From positions 7,029,001 through 7,093,000 of the forward strand of contig NZ_CP054698.1 of NCBI RefSeq assembly GCF_014023275.1: 64,000 bases of DNA, read 5' to 3'. Below the pieces are notes generated by a model. That model made no database searches, was not told the origin of the DNA, and was given only the letters and a program-made list of their open reading frames with translations. Below are positions 27,160-36,209 of the stretch, piece by piece. How positions within the stretch are numbered: the stretch's first letter is position 1; each line of letters begins with the position of its first letter. Source of the stretch: Nostoc edaphicum CCNP1411. GTDB lineage: Bacteria; Cyanobacteriota; Cyanobacteriia; Cyanobacteriales; Nostocaceae. The translations under genes were made by a program, and so were the position numbers.

Positions 27160-30100
27160 CTATTGCCTATTGCCTTGAATTTGAATGCTATGAAGACCAG
27201 AATAAATTAAAGTATCAGCGTTCAGGGATGAGTTTGTTGTTGTAAGTAGCACTTCTAAAGAGTTCACATGATCGACTCCCGAAATGGATTGAATAATGGC
27301 GTAAAGATCCGATTTTTGAGGATAGCGGCCAAATTGCCACCCCTCTCCTCTACCTCCGGTTAAGGGATGGAGGAAGGCTTCTAAGCGTTGTCTGACGCTG
27401 TTTCTCACGATGTCTGCATCTTCGAGGGATACAGGAGTTATAGTTGCGTTCACGGTGACTTCTTGCCATTTGGGGGCAGTAACTATTAAATCCATTGTTG
27501 GCTGACAACGGGAACGAATATAGGTTTCGACTCGCTCCAGTAAAGCTAAACTAGGGATTGGTTGGCGATCGCTACTATGGGGCAAAACAATCAATTTAAC
27601 TTGCCCTGCACGACGGTTGATTTCCCACATCATGTTTGCAAAGCTAGTTCTTTCACTCTCATTGTTGATTGTCAGCAATTTCTCATTAAGACTATCTTCA
27701 AATGACACATCTGCTTTGGTAGGATCGAGCCAAAGTTTTTGATTCAATGGACTAAAATTAGCTGTCAGCAAATCTGGTGGAACTACTTTGACTCTGGCGA
27801 CATCCGTGGAAGCTTCGTAAGCTAAATCTGCAATATCCTCAAAGGTGACAGCGCGATCGCGATGACGTAGTTGCTTGGGTACTCGTTCTTTCAGACGATC
27901 TAAAGTCTCCTGTTGCGCCCCACCTGCGGCTGCTTCGAGGTTAATTACTCGATCGATGTAGGGAATAGTAGTTTTCAGTTGGCTGATAGTTTTTGAGGTG
28001 ACGTTTCCCTGTTTACCGCCTCCAGTCCGATAAAAAGACAGGCGAATATTATTCCGTCCACTGGGGGGAATCATCCCGGCTTGTCCATTGCCAAAGCGAA
28101 TTTCACCTGTTTGTCGATCCAAAATATAATGGCGATCGCTAGCACTCGAAGCATAAAAATCTGGTACTTCTTGCCAAAGCACCCAAACTGACTCAATTTC
28201 TCCTAAATCATCTCGAATTACTTTGAGGCGATCGGGTTCTACTTCGGGAATTTCCCCTTCTTGGACTTCTAATTGTTGTCCCATTAAAATGGGGGTGTTA
28301 TTGGCAACAAAAATTTGATTTGGATCGTGGTTACTTGAACCTAAGATTTCTTCTCGTAAACTAATTGCCTGAACTGCCCAAATTGTATTAGTTAATAAGC
28401 GACGCAGACGAGGTTTAACCCAAAAATTACCTCCTTGCCAACGAACTCGTAACCAATAAAGTTGTTTACCAAAGGTTTCTCTTTTGCTGAAATCTGCTGG
28501 TGCAATAAATTTAATTAAACCTCGTTGGTAAAATGCTTGAGTTTCATCGTATACCCCTAATGGTTGCCAACCTAAATCACTAGAATATTCCCAAACTAAT
28601 TCCGGTTGTTTGGGATAAATAACTAAGTTGCCAGTATGATAACTTTGTTGCAGAGATTGATTGATGGTAACTTGATTGTTGTTAATATCGCTAATCGTAT
28701 AGTTATTGTATTGTTTAGCATTGAGGGGGTTTTGAATTTCTAGGCGATCGCCAATTTTCCAGCCAGTTACATCAGCAAGATTTAGTGTTGTATCTCCAGG
28801 ATTTACCGTTTCTGTGATGAAAGTTTCTGTTGTAATATTAGCTGATAATTCATCTGGTAATGGCGGCTCAACTTGTGCATAAAGAGTAACCGTTTTATTC
28901 TCAAAGGATTTATCAAATCCTAGGTAAAGGGTTGATTCTCTATCAACGGTAGGAGTGAAGGGCGTAAAATAACGATTAACGTCAGTATTGCTGGCTACAT
29001 CCTGCTGAATCCTTGAGGTGAGCATAACTTGATTACTTTCAGAGTTTATCGTTTCTATTTGATAATTTTCAGAATTAATTGTTAAAAACTCACCAACCGT
29101 TAATCCTTTAACTTCACCCAAAAATAGTAATTTATTTCCATTAGCAGCCTTTCGTTTTAATTTTGTGCTAAAGCTTGTTGGGTAAGAATAAGTAAAATCA
29201 TTAGCAGCAAAATAAACAGCATTTTCTGTAATGGTAAAATCGTAGGTTAATTTTAATGATTTAATTATAGGTGGATCGTAAGTTGGAGGAATCGTTTCAG
29301 TGATAATCAACTTACGCATAATCCGAGTGCCAACGTCTAAAATTGTATTCAAAATTCCACTTTTTAGCGTCAGCTTATTATCTGTCTGAGTAATTTTGGT
29401 AATTTGATTTTCTTCTGGAAATCCCCCGGTATTTGGAAGAAGGCGAATGGTATCCCCAACCTTGAATAAATCGAGACTATCAACTTTAATTTCGCTTGTT
29501 CCTTTTTTGATTTCCTCTCTCAAAACTGCCAAGTCATCATAGATAGGATATTTGCGCTCATCTGCGGCTTTGCCATAATTACCTTGAGTAATTCGAGCGC
29601 GAATCCAATAACGAGTTTCGCCATTCACAGTGCTAGGAGAAGGGATATTTTCTGTGTTGGGAAATTGTAACTTTGCTTGGATAATATTTCGTTCAGTAAA
29701 TTGAATAGATGAGGAATTCTCTATCCATTTTAGTTGATTATTTTCATTTGCTATTTCTTGCCATATTTGACCGTTACCAATTTCCCAGTTAATTTTTAAA
29801 TTATTGATATTTACAGGTTTATAGCTTAACTGTATATCAATAGTAATAATTGTATTTGGTTTAATAAATGTATCATGTAAGGCAATATAAAATGTATCGT
29901 TATTTTCTGGTTGTTCGCCAAAGGGATAAAAATCTTTGGTCAGGTCTATAGAAGTAGAATTAAATAAACAATTTTCAGGAATCAAACTAGATTGTTTAAC
30001 ATTTAAACTACCTTGAATATTAGTAACTTGAGGTAAATTTAAAGATATATTAGTTAACTTTGCTTGTAACCATCTCCCTACTTTTCCCTGAATTTCAGAA

Positions 30101-30837
30101 GGAGTCGGAATAGATAAATTGGTAAAAGTAATTGTACACTGATTATTTTTTTGACTCAGGTTAGGAGTTGGACTTTCTTGCCATTGAAAACCATCCCAAT
30201 AAGACCAATTCAGCGGTAAATTTTGGAATTGACTAGCACTATCCGTAGTAATAATTAGTTTTATTTCTTTTAACTCTGATAAAGCAAAAATTTCGGGACA
30301 AGTTATATAGAGAGAATGGGGAATAGAGCGATCGCCAGCAAAGGCGAAATAAGCAGCATCTTCTTCTCCTGTTGCTGCCAAAGTGCGCTCCGCGTACTTA
30401 TCCTGACTTGGTTGGCGCACAAATACTGCTTGTAATTGCGTCGTTGTGACAACTAATTCCCGATCCGTTTCAAACACGATTTCTTCGTCTGTACCCTCTG
30501 CTGGTGGTGCAGAAACTTGAGTATAAGCAGGAACTAACCCATCTCCGGGACTTCCTTGTGCCAAATAAAAGGTTAAAGGAACCTTAGCAGGTTGGGGAGA
30601 TTTGAGTTCTCCGCCAATTAAATCAAGGAAAGCCAGAAAATTTTTCTCTGGGACTTGGTTGAGGCGATCGCTGACTAATTTTACCATCCGCCCAAAAATG
30701 CGAATCAATGCCCCACCCGCATCTGTTTTATCTTCAGGTGCAGGTTTCCAGTCGGTATATTGCTCTACTAACTTCTCAGTTTGCTGAACAATTTCTTCAT
30801 AGGTGCGTTGGTCAATTTTGGGCGGTAAATAAGCCAT
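27160..30837 (-). CDS. Baseplate J-like protein, large (Cis11-type)
   Basis: A 1225-residue baseplate wedge component. It starts with the same signature as its short neighbour (PKIDQRTYEEIVQQTEKLV and GALIRIFGRMVKLVSDRLN). A long beta-rich insertion of roughly 600 residues follows. The classical J core is in the last third, with YRTGGGKQGNV, HRDRAVTFEDIADLAYEAS and GVDHVNSLEVLL. Giant J-like proteins with insertions are typical of extracellular contractile systems (Afp11). The gene begins 5 bp after the gp25-like gene, and the cluster is tightly packed here. Confidence 0.9.
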   Translation of the reverse strand: MAYLPPKIDQRTYEEIVQQTEKLVEQYTDWKPAPEDKTDAGGALIRIFGRMVKLVSDRLNQVPEKNFLAFLDLIGGELKSPQPAKVPLTFYLAQGSPGDGLVPAYTQVSAPPAEGTDEEIVFETDRELVVTTTQLQAVFVRQPSQDKYAERTLAATGEEDAAYFAFAGDRSIPHSLYITCPEIFALSELKEIKLIITTDSASQFQNLPLNWSYWDGFQWQESPTPNLSQKNNQCTITFTNLSIPTPSEIQGKVGRWLQAKLTNISLNLPQVTNIQGSLNVKQSSLIPENCLFNSTSIDLTKDFYPFGEQPENNDTFYIALHDTFIKPNTIITIDIQLSYKPVNINNLKINWEIGNGQIWQEIANENNQLKWIENSSSIQFTERNIIQAKLQFPNTENIPSPSTVNGETRYWIRARITQGNYGKAADERKYPIYDDLAVLREEIKKGTSEIKVDSLDLFKVGDTIRLLPNTGGFPEENQITKITQTDNKLTLKSGILNTILDVGTRIMRKLIITETIPPTYDPPIIKSLKLTYDFTITENAVYFAANDFTYSYPTSFSTKLKRKAANGNKLLFLGEVKGLTVGEFLTINSENYQIETINSESNQVMLTSRIQQDVASNTDVNRYFTPFTPTVDRESTLYLGFDKSFENKTVTLYAQVEPPLPDELSANITTETFITETVNPGDTTLNLADVTGWKIGDRLEIQNPLNAKQYNNYTISDINNNQVTINQSLQQSYHTGNLVIYPKQPELVWEYSSDLGWQPLGVYDETQAFYQRGLIKFIAPADFSKRETFGKQLYWLRVRWQGGNFWVKPRLRRLLTNTIWAVQAISLREEILGSSNHDPNQIFVANNTPILMGQQLEVQEGEIPEVEPDRLKVIRDDLGEIESVWVLWQEVPDFYASSASDRHYILDRQTGEIRFGNGQAGMIPPSGRNNIRLSFYRTGGGKQGNVTSKTISQLKTTIPYIDRVINLEAAAGGAQQETLDRLKERVPKQLRHRDRAVTFEDIADLAYEASTDVARVKVVPPDLLTANFSPLNQKLWLDPTKADVSFEDSLNEKLLTINNESERTSFANMMWEINRRAGQVKLIVLPHSSDRQPIPSLALLERVETYIRSRCQPTMDLIVTAPKWQEVTVNATITPVSLEDADIVRNSVRQRLEAFLHPLTGGRGEGWQFGRYPQKSDLYAIIQSISGVDHVNSLEVLLTTTNSSLNADTLIYSGLHSIQIQGNRQ

Positions 30838-30842
30838 AAAAA

Positions 30843-31229
30843 TTACTGCAAGTAAAAAGGATAAACTAAATTAAAAATATTATTTGTTGTCCGAACTTGA
30901 TAATTTACCTGAATTAAAATCACATTTGGTTGGTTGCGATCGGGAACTGTATCCACATCTAAAACATCAATGCGAGGTTCCCATTCAATTAACGCATCGC
31001 GCACATCACTAACAATTTGCCCAACCGTTCCTAAACTATTAGGAGAGAACACCTTTTCATGAATATCACAGCCAAAATCAGGACGCATTACCCGTTCTCC
31101 TTTGGCAGTACTGAGAATCATCCAAATGGACTGTCGCACACTTTCTTCGTATTTTGCGACTTTAATTTGACCCTTTTCATCAAGTTGAATTGGTAAAGTC
31201 CATCCCACACCTAAGAAATCAATATCCAT
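30843..31229 (-). CDS. gp25-like baseplate wedge protein (Cis9-type)
   Basis: A 128-residue protein of the gp25/lysozyme-like family that fastens sheath to baseplate. Hallmarks are ESVRQSIWMILSTAKGERVMRPDFG near the N-terminus and the EPRI motif (IEWEPRIDVLDV) near residue 90, which is diagnostic of the family. It overlaps the upstream spike gene by one base (TAATG), implying coupled translation. Confidence 0.93.
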   Translation of the reverse strand: MDIDFLGVGWTLPIQLDEKGQIKVAKYEESVRQSIWMILSTAKGERVMRPDFGCDIHEKVFSPNSLGTVGQIVSDVRDALIEWEPRIDVLDVDTVPDRNQPNVILIQVNYQVRTTNNIFNLVYPFYLQ

Positions 31230-31936
31230 TACATCACCTCTAATGAACTATCATTTATTTTCACTCCGTTGGCACATTTAATCCCTAAACCAGACTGTGC
31301 TTCCAAAGCATATTTAGCTTTAGCTTTAATAGTACAATCTGCACCTACTTCTAATTGATAATTTTGTTGAGTTTTTATTTGCAAATTTTTACATTGAATT
31401 GATATATCATCATCACTACTTTTTAAGATAATTTTGCCTTTAGTTTCAATAGTTAAATCTTTTTCAACTTGAATATTCATCTTATTCTCTTGAGAATTAA
31501 TCACAATTTTATTTTTACCAGTCTTATCTTGAATAATAATCTGTTCATTCTCCTCAGTATCATCTAAAACAATCTTATGACCGCTTCGAGATTTAATGAC
31601 TCGTTGATTATTTTCCCCATCTTCATTTGTTATTGGTGGTTTATCTTTCCCATTCCACAAAGCACCAAGAATGTAAGGGAAATTCATATCACCTTGTTCA
31701 AAAGCAACCAAAACTTCATCATCAACTTCCGGCAAAAAATAAATACCCCGGTCATTTCCTGCCATGAGAGTTACGATTCTAGCCCAGTAACTTTCTTCTT
31801 CTGAAGATAGCCAAGGAAATTTCACTTTAATTCTTCCTAATCTCTCTGGATCTTTGTTATTAGTAACTATGCCGACAGTTACGCCGTAAAAATGATGGTT
31901 TTGGTTATTTGATAATAAAAATTCTAGTCCATTCAT
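31229..31936 (-). CDS. gp5/VgrG-like spike protein (OB fold plus beta-helix)
   Basis: A 235-residue spike subunit. Residues 10-95 form the OB-fold (YGVTVGIVTNNKDPERLGRIKVKFPW, then YFLPEVDDEVLVAFEQGD and PYILGALWNGKDKPP). Residues 110-210 are repetitive with regular Ile/Lys spacing (IIIQDKTGKNKIVI), suiting a triangular beta-helix needle. In Afp/PVC this part is fused to the hub; here it is a separate gene. It overlaps the upstream hub gene by 4 bp (ATGA). Confidence 0.91.
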   Translation of the reverse strand: MNGLEFLLSNNQNHHFYGVTVGIVTNNKDPERLGRIKVKFPWLSSEEESYWARIVTLMAGNDRGIYFLPEVDDEVLVAFEQGDMNFPYILGALWNGKDKPPITNEDGENNQRVIKSRSGHKIVLDDTEENEQIIIQDKTGKNKIVINSQENKMNIQVEKDLTIETKGKIILKSSDDDISIQCKNLQIKTQQNYQLEVGADCTIKAKAKYALEAQSGLGIKCANGVKINDSSLEVM

Positions 31937-32997
31937 GTAGCATTTCTCCCCACAGTAAATGAAGTTTTATAACCTTGATTCTGTGAATAACTATGTTCCG
32001 TGCTTTTAATATAATAAAGACCGCTAAATCTTTTACCAAGTCCAAGAATTTCAATCACTTTTCCGGCGCGTAAATTGGGATTACCTTGACAAGTTCCTTC
32101 ACCAGTAATGTAGGCGATCGCCATATCCTGAAACTGCCCTAATGCCATGTTGTCGGCTTCTTCTTTGCTTGATAAAGGTTGATTTACTATCGTATAGCTC
32201 GATTCACCGAAGGCTTTTTTGACTGCTTTTGTCCCAGAAGTTAAACCTCCCATTGTGCCACCTTCTTTTCCTACTGTTGCTTTACCCGACACCTCTTTTT
32301 TTTCTTGAGCAATCCAACCTTTGACCTCTAACTGTTGTACCTGATTCATCGTACTTAAGCGTGGTAAAAACTCTTGTAAATCTTCTCCATAAGTTAGAGT
32401 CAAAACTTTCTCTGTAGCGTTCTCATGGGGACGAAAATGGAGAGTTTTTTGCTCCAGTGCGACTTCATAACCAATGCGTTTAGCTCTTTCTTTTAAAAAC
32501 TCCCAATCTGTTTGATTATGCTGCAAAATATATTCTAACTTCACTTTAGTATCGGTAACTTTGGCTGTAAGTCCTCTAGTTCTAGCAATTTGACTGACAA
32601 TTTCACTATCCTTAATTTTGAGGAAAGATTTTGTGTGATTTCCTCGCAACAAACGATGGCGTAAATCATGACCACGCACTACTAATACAGGTGCTACATC
32701 CTGGGTATATTCTGGTTCTAATCCCGTAATTTCCCCCACCATGATAGTTTTGAGTTCTTGTTCATATCCCATTTGAATTTCTACTTCATTACCAACATCA
32801 AATACTTTGTTATCTACCCATGTCATTTCTTGTTTTAATAAGTCCCAAGTAACTAATCGCAACTCGAACATACCAGGCGCTTCCAAATCCTCAGAGACTA
32901 AAGCTGATACCAAATCAGCTTCTATTTCTGCGGCTAAGGGTTTACTTTGAACCAAAATTTTGACATTAGGATTTAATAAGGAAGCATCATTTGGCAT
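31933..32997 (-). CDS. gp27-like hub protein (VgrG N-terminal half, late control D family)
   Basis: A 354-residue hub protein that adapts the six-fold tube to the three-fold spike. It shows LRLVTWDLLKQEMTWVDN, FDVGNEVEIQMGY, VRGHDLRHRLLRGNH and the block DWEFLKERAKRIGYEV, all typical of VgrG/gp27 domains. Residues 225-260 are a Gly/Lys-rich flexible insert before the last beta domain. With the following gene it reconstitutes a complete VgrG-like protein from two polypeptides. Confidence 0.91.
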   Translation of the reverse strand: MPNDASLLNPNVKILVQSKPLAAEIEADLVSALVSEDLEAPGMFELRLVTWDLLKQEMTWVDNKVFDVGNEVEIQMGYEQELKTIMVGEITGLEPEYTQDVAPVLVVRGHDLRHRLLRGNHTKSFLKIKDSEIVSQIARTRGLTAKVTDTKVKLEYILQHNQTDWEFLKERAKRIGYEVALEQKTLHFRPHENATEKVLTLTYGEDLQEFLPRLSTMNQVQQLEVKGWIAQEKKEVSGKATVGKEGGTMGGLTSGTKAVKKAFGESSYTIVNQPLSSKEEADNMALGQFQDMAIAYITGEGTCQGNPNLRAGKVIEILGLGKRFSGLYYIKSTEHSYSQNQGYKTSFTVGRNAT

Positions 32998-33000
32998 GAT

Positions 33001-33663
33001 TTAACTCCTCTGAGTCAGGCTAGTAATTCGCAACGGAGGAATTGTCAACACAGTTCCAGGATTTAAAATACGAGGATTGTTTAAGCGATTTTCTGCGGCA
33101 ATTACACGCCATAAACCCGGATCTCCATATTCTTCAGTGGCGATACTACTTAAAGTTTCTCCTCGTTTAACTATTCTCACAGGATCATCAATGGGATTAG
33201 CAATCTTTGCCTTTTTTTTCGGTTCTTTCCATTCTTTAAATTTACAGGTTAAGGTGGCTCTGACAGGCGTACCATCTTCAAGAAAATGAGTCAGTTTTTT
33301 AGTAACACTTTCTAAAAAACCATCAGGTAATAACAAGCTATCTTTACCCGATATAGTTCCCCAAATTAGTTGACAACGAGGGGGACGTTTGGGATTTTTG
33401 CCAATGCGAGGCTGAGTCAAACTAAAAATTTTGCGGGTATAGTTTTGGACATTTTCTGGGGGAAATCCTATCAGCGTGGTGTCAAAGAACAAATCAAGAC
33501 TAAGTTGAGTTAATTCTTTAGATGCAACTGGGCCATAATTTCCCATTGACCAGCCTGTTTTGACAATTTCCACTTGATTAGGGTTAAAAAGAACTTTAAA
33601 TTTATCAGCAAAGTCTCCTGGGTTATTTTTTTCAGCTTTGATAGTTAATTTCTCTAGTGCCAT
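33001..33663 (-). CDS. LysM-domain baseplate hub protein (Afp7/Cis7-type)
   Basis: A 220-residue protein. The first 150 residues have an LFNPNQVEIVK start and an LSLDLFFDTT strand, characteristic of gp53/Afp7-like inner baseplate proteins. Residues 165-215 form a LysM domain (VKRGETLSSIATEEYGDPGLW, then NPGTVLTIPP). In these systems LysM stabilises the tube-hub junction rather than binding peptidoglycan. The gene overlaps the upstream open reading frame by 10 bp. Confidence 0.88.
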   Translation of the reverse strand: MALEKLTIKAEKNNPGDFADKFKVLFNPNQVEIVKTGWSMGNYGPVASKELTQLSLDLFFDTTLIGFPPENVQNYTRKIFSLTQPRIGKNPKRPPRCQLIWGTISGKDSLLLPDGFLESVTKKLTHFLEDGTPVRATLTCKFKEWKEPKKKAKIANPIDDPVRIVKRGETLSSIATEEYGDPGLWRVIAAENRLNNPRILNPGTVLTIPPLRITSLTQRS

Positions 33664-35078
33664 CGATTTTTTCCTCTGCGTTCACTTTCAATTACTAACC
33701 GTCGCATTAGTTTGCGTTCAACTTGACTAGCGATAGCATCAACATCAATATTGGATTGAGTTGCTATTGGCGAAACCGAGGTTTCTGTTGGTAATACAGG
33801 ACTGGTGAAACTTCTAGGAGGTGATGAAGAATCCGTATTTGATATTGAATTGCGGTTCGGTAGGTTCGATTGCTGGCTATTACTCTTTGATGATGGTGTA
33901 GCTTTAGCTATGGGTAAAGGCAAAGATTCAGTTTTTAAGGATGGGTTACTTGGAGAAGTTACAGAGACAACAGGAAGAGGAGATATGTTTTGCTTGTGAT
34001 TACTTTGATTAATTTGTGGGGTAGAAATAGTAACAGGTTGTTTGTTGAGGGTCGTTGCAGGTTGATTTTGAAAAGTTGGTGAATTGATAGCAAATGATAT
34101 TTTTTGCTTATTCAAATTAACTTGAGGAGTTAGAGGTTGTGCAGTGACAATGGGAAGTTGTTTTGAGGAGATTTGATATATTAAGTTTTCGTGCTTGACT
34201 AAGCTTATATTGTCTCCATAATTATCTGCTTGTGTTTCTTGTTGGTCAGCTAAATTATTTAAATCATTAACAATAGGAAGAGATGGCTGTGATCTGGAAT
34301 CAATCTGGAGTTTTGCTTGAATAATAGGTAGTGTGACATCAGGAAGGCTGGGAAATTCTTGTGATGACAACATTTCTGCTGTTTGTGGCAATTGTTCAGC
34401 TATGGATTGTGGCGAAACTATGGGAATTTCTGATGAAGAGAAAGAAATGCTATCTACAATTGTTTGAGATGGGTGATTGAGATTTGATTCAGCGCTATTA
34501 GGTAAAGATGTTTGCGAGTTTGTCAAATCTACTAACGCCATTTCTGCTATTTTTGGTAATTGTTCAGCAATGGGTTGTGGCGAAACTACTGAAACTTCAG
34601 ATGAAGATGTAAGGGTTTTATTAATTGGCGTTTCTAAAGTGAAAGATTGGGTTGTGTCATCTGTAAAATTAGAAATTGATAAATCTGTAATATTTTGTGT
34701 AGGAATAGTATTACTAACTGTTCTAATTGGTAAAGATTGAGAAGAATCTATTTTTCTTTGAATTACATTAGGCGAAGGCTCAACTTGGGAGACAGTTGGC
34801 AGAGAATTATGTACCCTATTCTCTACTTCTTGTTCTTTTGCTAATGAAACAGGCTGTGCATAAACAATCGGCATAGGCTCAGATGATAGGGTATTAGTAT
34901 TACCCCAGCGTTGCATTTGTTGATTCAAAAGAGGCAAACGATTTAAAAAGCGATCGCAACGATTAATAATGCGCTGACTCATCGCCATTTTCATCATTCC
35001 CGGTTGACGCAAGGGACGATGTAGGCGATTTACCAACCCCTCATCAAGTGAATCTTGCCAATTAGATAAGTTTGCCAT
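33654..35078 (-). CDS. Long disordered protein with conserved ends, injection-system associated
   Basis: A 474-residue protein dominated by Ser, Pro, Gln, Thr and Asn with no membrane helix. The N-terminus is structured and basic (NRLHRPLRQPGMMKMAMSQR). The centre carries repeated phrases such as IVSPQSIAEQLPQTAEM and MPIVYAQPVS / LPIVTAQPLT. The C-terminal 30 residues form a charged helix (DVDAIASQVERKLMRRLVIE). Its place between tube and LysM genes and the conserved-looking ends suggest a structural linker. I cannot assign a named family. No tape-measure protein is otherwise visible, so a length- or assembly-related role is conceivable but speculative. Confidence 0.75.
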   Translation of the reverse strand: MANLSNWQDSLDEGLVNRLHRPLRQPGMMKMAMSQRIINRCDRFLNRLPLLNQQMQRWGNTNTLSSEPMPIVYAQPVSLAKEQEVENRVHNSLPTVSQVEPSPNVIQRKIDSSQSLPIRTVSNTIPTQNITDLSISNFTDDTTQSFTLETPINKTLTSSSEVSVVSPQPIAEQLPKIAEMALVDLTNSQTSLPNSAESNLNHPSQTIVDSISFSSSEIPIVSPQSIAEQLPQTAEMLSSQEFPSLPDVTLPIIQAKLQIDSRSQPSLPIVNDLNNLADQQETQADNYGDNISLVKHENLIYQISSKQLPIVTAQPLTPQVNLNKQKISFAINSPTFQNQPATTLNKQPVTISTPQINQSNHKQNISPLPVVSVTSPSNPSLKTESLPLPIAKATPSSKSNSQQSNLPNRNSISNTDSSSPPRSFTSPVLPTETSVSPIATQSNIDVDAIASQVERKLMRRLVIESERRGKNRWH

Positions 35079-35142
35079 GATGCAACATAAAACTCCTATG
35101 CGATTTTTACAAAGCTGAATACAACTATAAAAACCTCCTTAC

Positions 35143-35172
35143 CTATTCCCTATTCCCTATTCCCTATTCCCT
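35143..35172. repeat. Short tandem repeat CTATTCC
   Basis: Four 7-bp units between the second tube gene and the disordered-protein gene, close after the tube stop codon at 35181. Confidence 0.8.
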
Positions 35173-35180
35173 CTATATTC

Positions 35181-35663
35181 CTATAACTTAGAAATACCTT
35201 GATGCACCAATTCAATTTTTTCTACAGCAATTTCATCGCTACTAGCGTTAAAGCTTGGCCCTTCCCACTTGACAGGATATGCTTTTTTAAATGTCCACCA
35301 CATCACCGGGATTTGCTGACTATTAAGCAAGAGAATCGTACCGTTCAACTGCTGAATCCACCCTTGACTAGTTGCTTGATACCAAATATAAAACAAATCA
35401 ATATTCACCAATCCTCGACTCAAAATCAAATTTGGATAGGTAGTATGTTTGGGGAATTTATGAGTAAAATCATTTAAGCCTCCTTCCTGATAAGATTCCA
35501 ACTCAATTTCGCTACTTAAACCGCTAACCTCGCTAAAACCACCAATAACAACTCCTCCAATTTCCACGGCAAAATTATAAGCCATGTAGGGATCGTGTCC
35601 CAGTAAACTGGCTGTTGAACCTGCGGCTAAAGCTGCATTGAGTGCGATAAGATTGGGATTCAT
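35181..35663 (-). CDS. Tube protein, gp19-like (second copy)
   Basis: A 160-residue inner-tube protein: PYMAYNFAVEIGGVVIGGFSEVSGLSSEI at the start and FNASSDEIAVEKIELVHQGI at the end, the standard gp19/Hcp-like signature. It diverges from the first tube gene in the middle and has an extended N-terminus (MNPNLIALNAALAAG). Such second tube proteins usually form the layer next to the baseplate. ATG at 35663 after AGGAA is chosen over the TTG at 35678. It begins 11 bp after the stop of the start-less reading frame at 35675. Confidence 0.92.
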   Translation of the reverse strand: MNPNLIALNAALAAGSTASLLGHDPYMAYNFAVEIGGVVIGGFSEVSGLSSEIELESYQEGGLNDFTHKFPKHTTYPNLILSRGLVNIDLFYIWYQATSQGWIQQLNGTILLLNSQQIPVMWWTFKKAYPVKWEGPSFNASSDEIAVEKIELVHQGISKL

Positions 35664-35674
35664 TTTTTTCCTGT

Positions 35675-35833
35675 TCAATCGCTAAGTCGCTGATTAATTT
35701 GTGCTACCTGCGTCACCCACTGCTGACGTTCTCGGTGTTCCATTGTCATAATCTGTTCGTAAGACCAATGAAAATGGTAGGCAAGGTAAGCTACCTCCTC
35801 CAGCAGTCTTTCTGTGGGGTAGCAAACTACTCC
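35675..35833 (-). CDS. DUF6760-like short reading frame without a start codon, probably made by -1 frameshift
   Basis: This frame encodes about 52 residues with a clear conserved core (CYPTERLLEEVAYLAYHFHW and EQIMTMEHRERQQWV) that I recognise as the short DUF6760-type protein found beside tube genes in contractile systems. Between the preceding in-frame TGA and the core there is no ATG, GTG or TTG; the first ATG falls after half of the core. The frame overlaps the end of the upstream chaperone gene in the -1 register, and slipping on the G-run would join ETIPVG to GVVCYPTER. Expected product: about 171 residues. A rare start codon is the alternative. Confidence 0.7.
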   Translation of the reverse strand, partial: GVVCYPTERLLEEVAYLAYHFHWSYEQIMTMEHRERQQWVTQVAQINQRLSD

Positions 35834-35836
35834 CCC
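35790..35836 (-). promoter_or_regulatory. Candidate -1 programmed frameshift signal (G5 run plus hairpin)
   Basis: On the minus strand, GTG GGG GAG TAG ends the chaperone frame. The run of five G (35832-35836) lets the Gly-GGG tRNA re-pair after a -1 slip. Eight bases after the run a hairpin begins: GCTACC (35818-35823) pairs with GGTAGC (35790-35795), with inner CCA/TGG and CAG/CTG pairs closing an AAAGA loop. Spacing of 5-9 bases is usual for frameshift stimulators. Confidence 0.5.
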
Positions 35837-36189
35837 ACGGGAATAGTTTCCACTTCAAACTCTCCGTCACAGTGGGGACAAGCTACCCGCAAACGACTAT
35901 GACCGTTTTGGTTAATCCTTTGATAAAAATCCTGTAAATAGACTAAATCTCCTGAAAATAAACCCTCAATTATTTTGGTATTAATTTGGTCTAATGTTCC
36001 TAGTTGGACTATCGTCCTTGCTAAGAGAATAATCACCAAATAACCAGGGTTTTTTTGCACCCTTGGATCTCGGATGGGGGCAATTTCATCATAGGCAGTG
36101 GAAAGGCGCATTATGCCTTCACGGTGAGTGTTACTTTCCGAGTCGAGATATCCTTGAGGCAAGATAAAAGGAAATTCAGTTTGCTGCAT
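35827..36189 (-). CDS. T4-type baseplate hub assembly chaperone-like protein with Zn-ribbon tail
   Basis: A 120-residue protein with FILPQGYLDSESNTHREGIMR, DPRVQKNPGYLVIILLARTI and IEGLFSGDLVYLQDFYQRIN. This pattern fits the family related to T4 baseplate hub assembly chaperones that is found in contractile injection clusters. The C-terminus has CPHC plus GEFEVE, half of a zinc-ribbon-like site. It lies between the two tube genes, the place where phages keep tail-assembly chaperones. The final codons overlap a conserved second frame, so a longer fused form may also be produced. Confidence 0.82.
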   Translation of the reverse strand: MQQTEFPFILPQGYLDSESNTHREGIMRLSTAYDEIAPIRDPRVQKNPGYLVIILLARTIVQLGTLDQINTKIIEGLFSGDLVYLQDFYQRINQNGHSRLRVACPHCDGEFEVETIPVGE

Positions 36190-36209
36190 GATTTTGCGGA
36201 AGGGAAATA

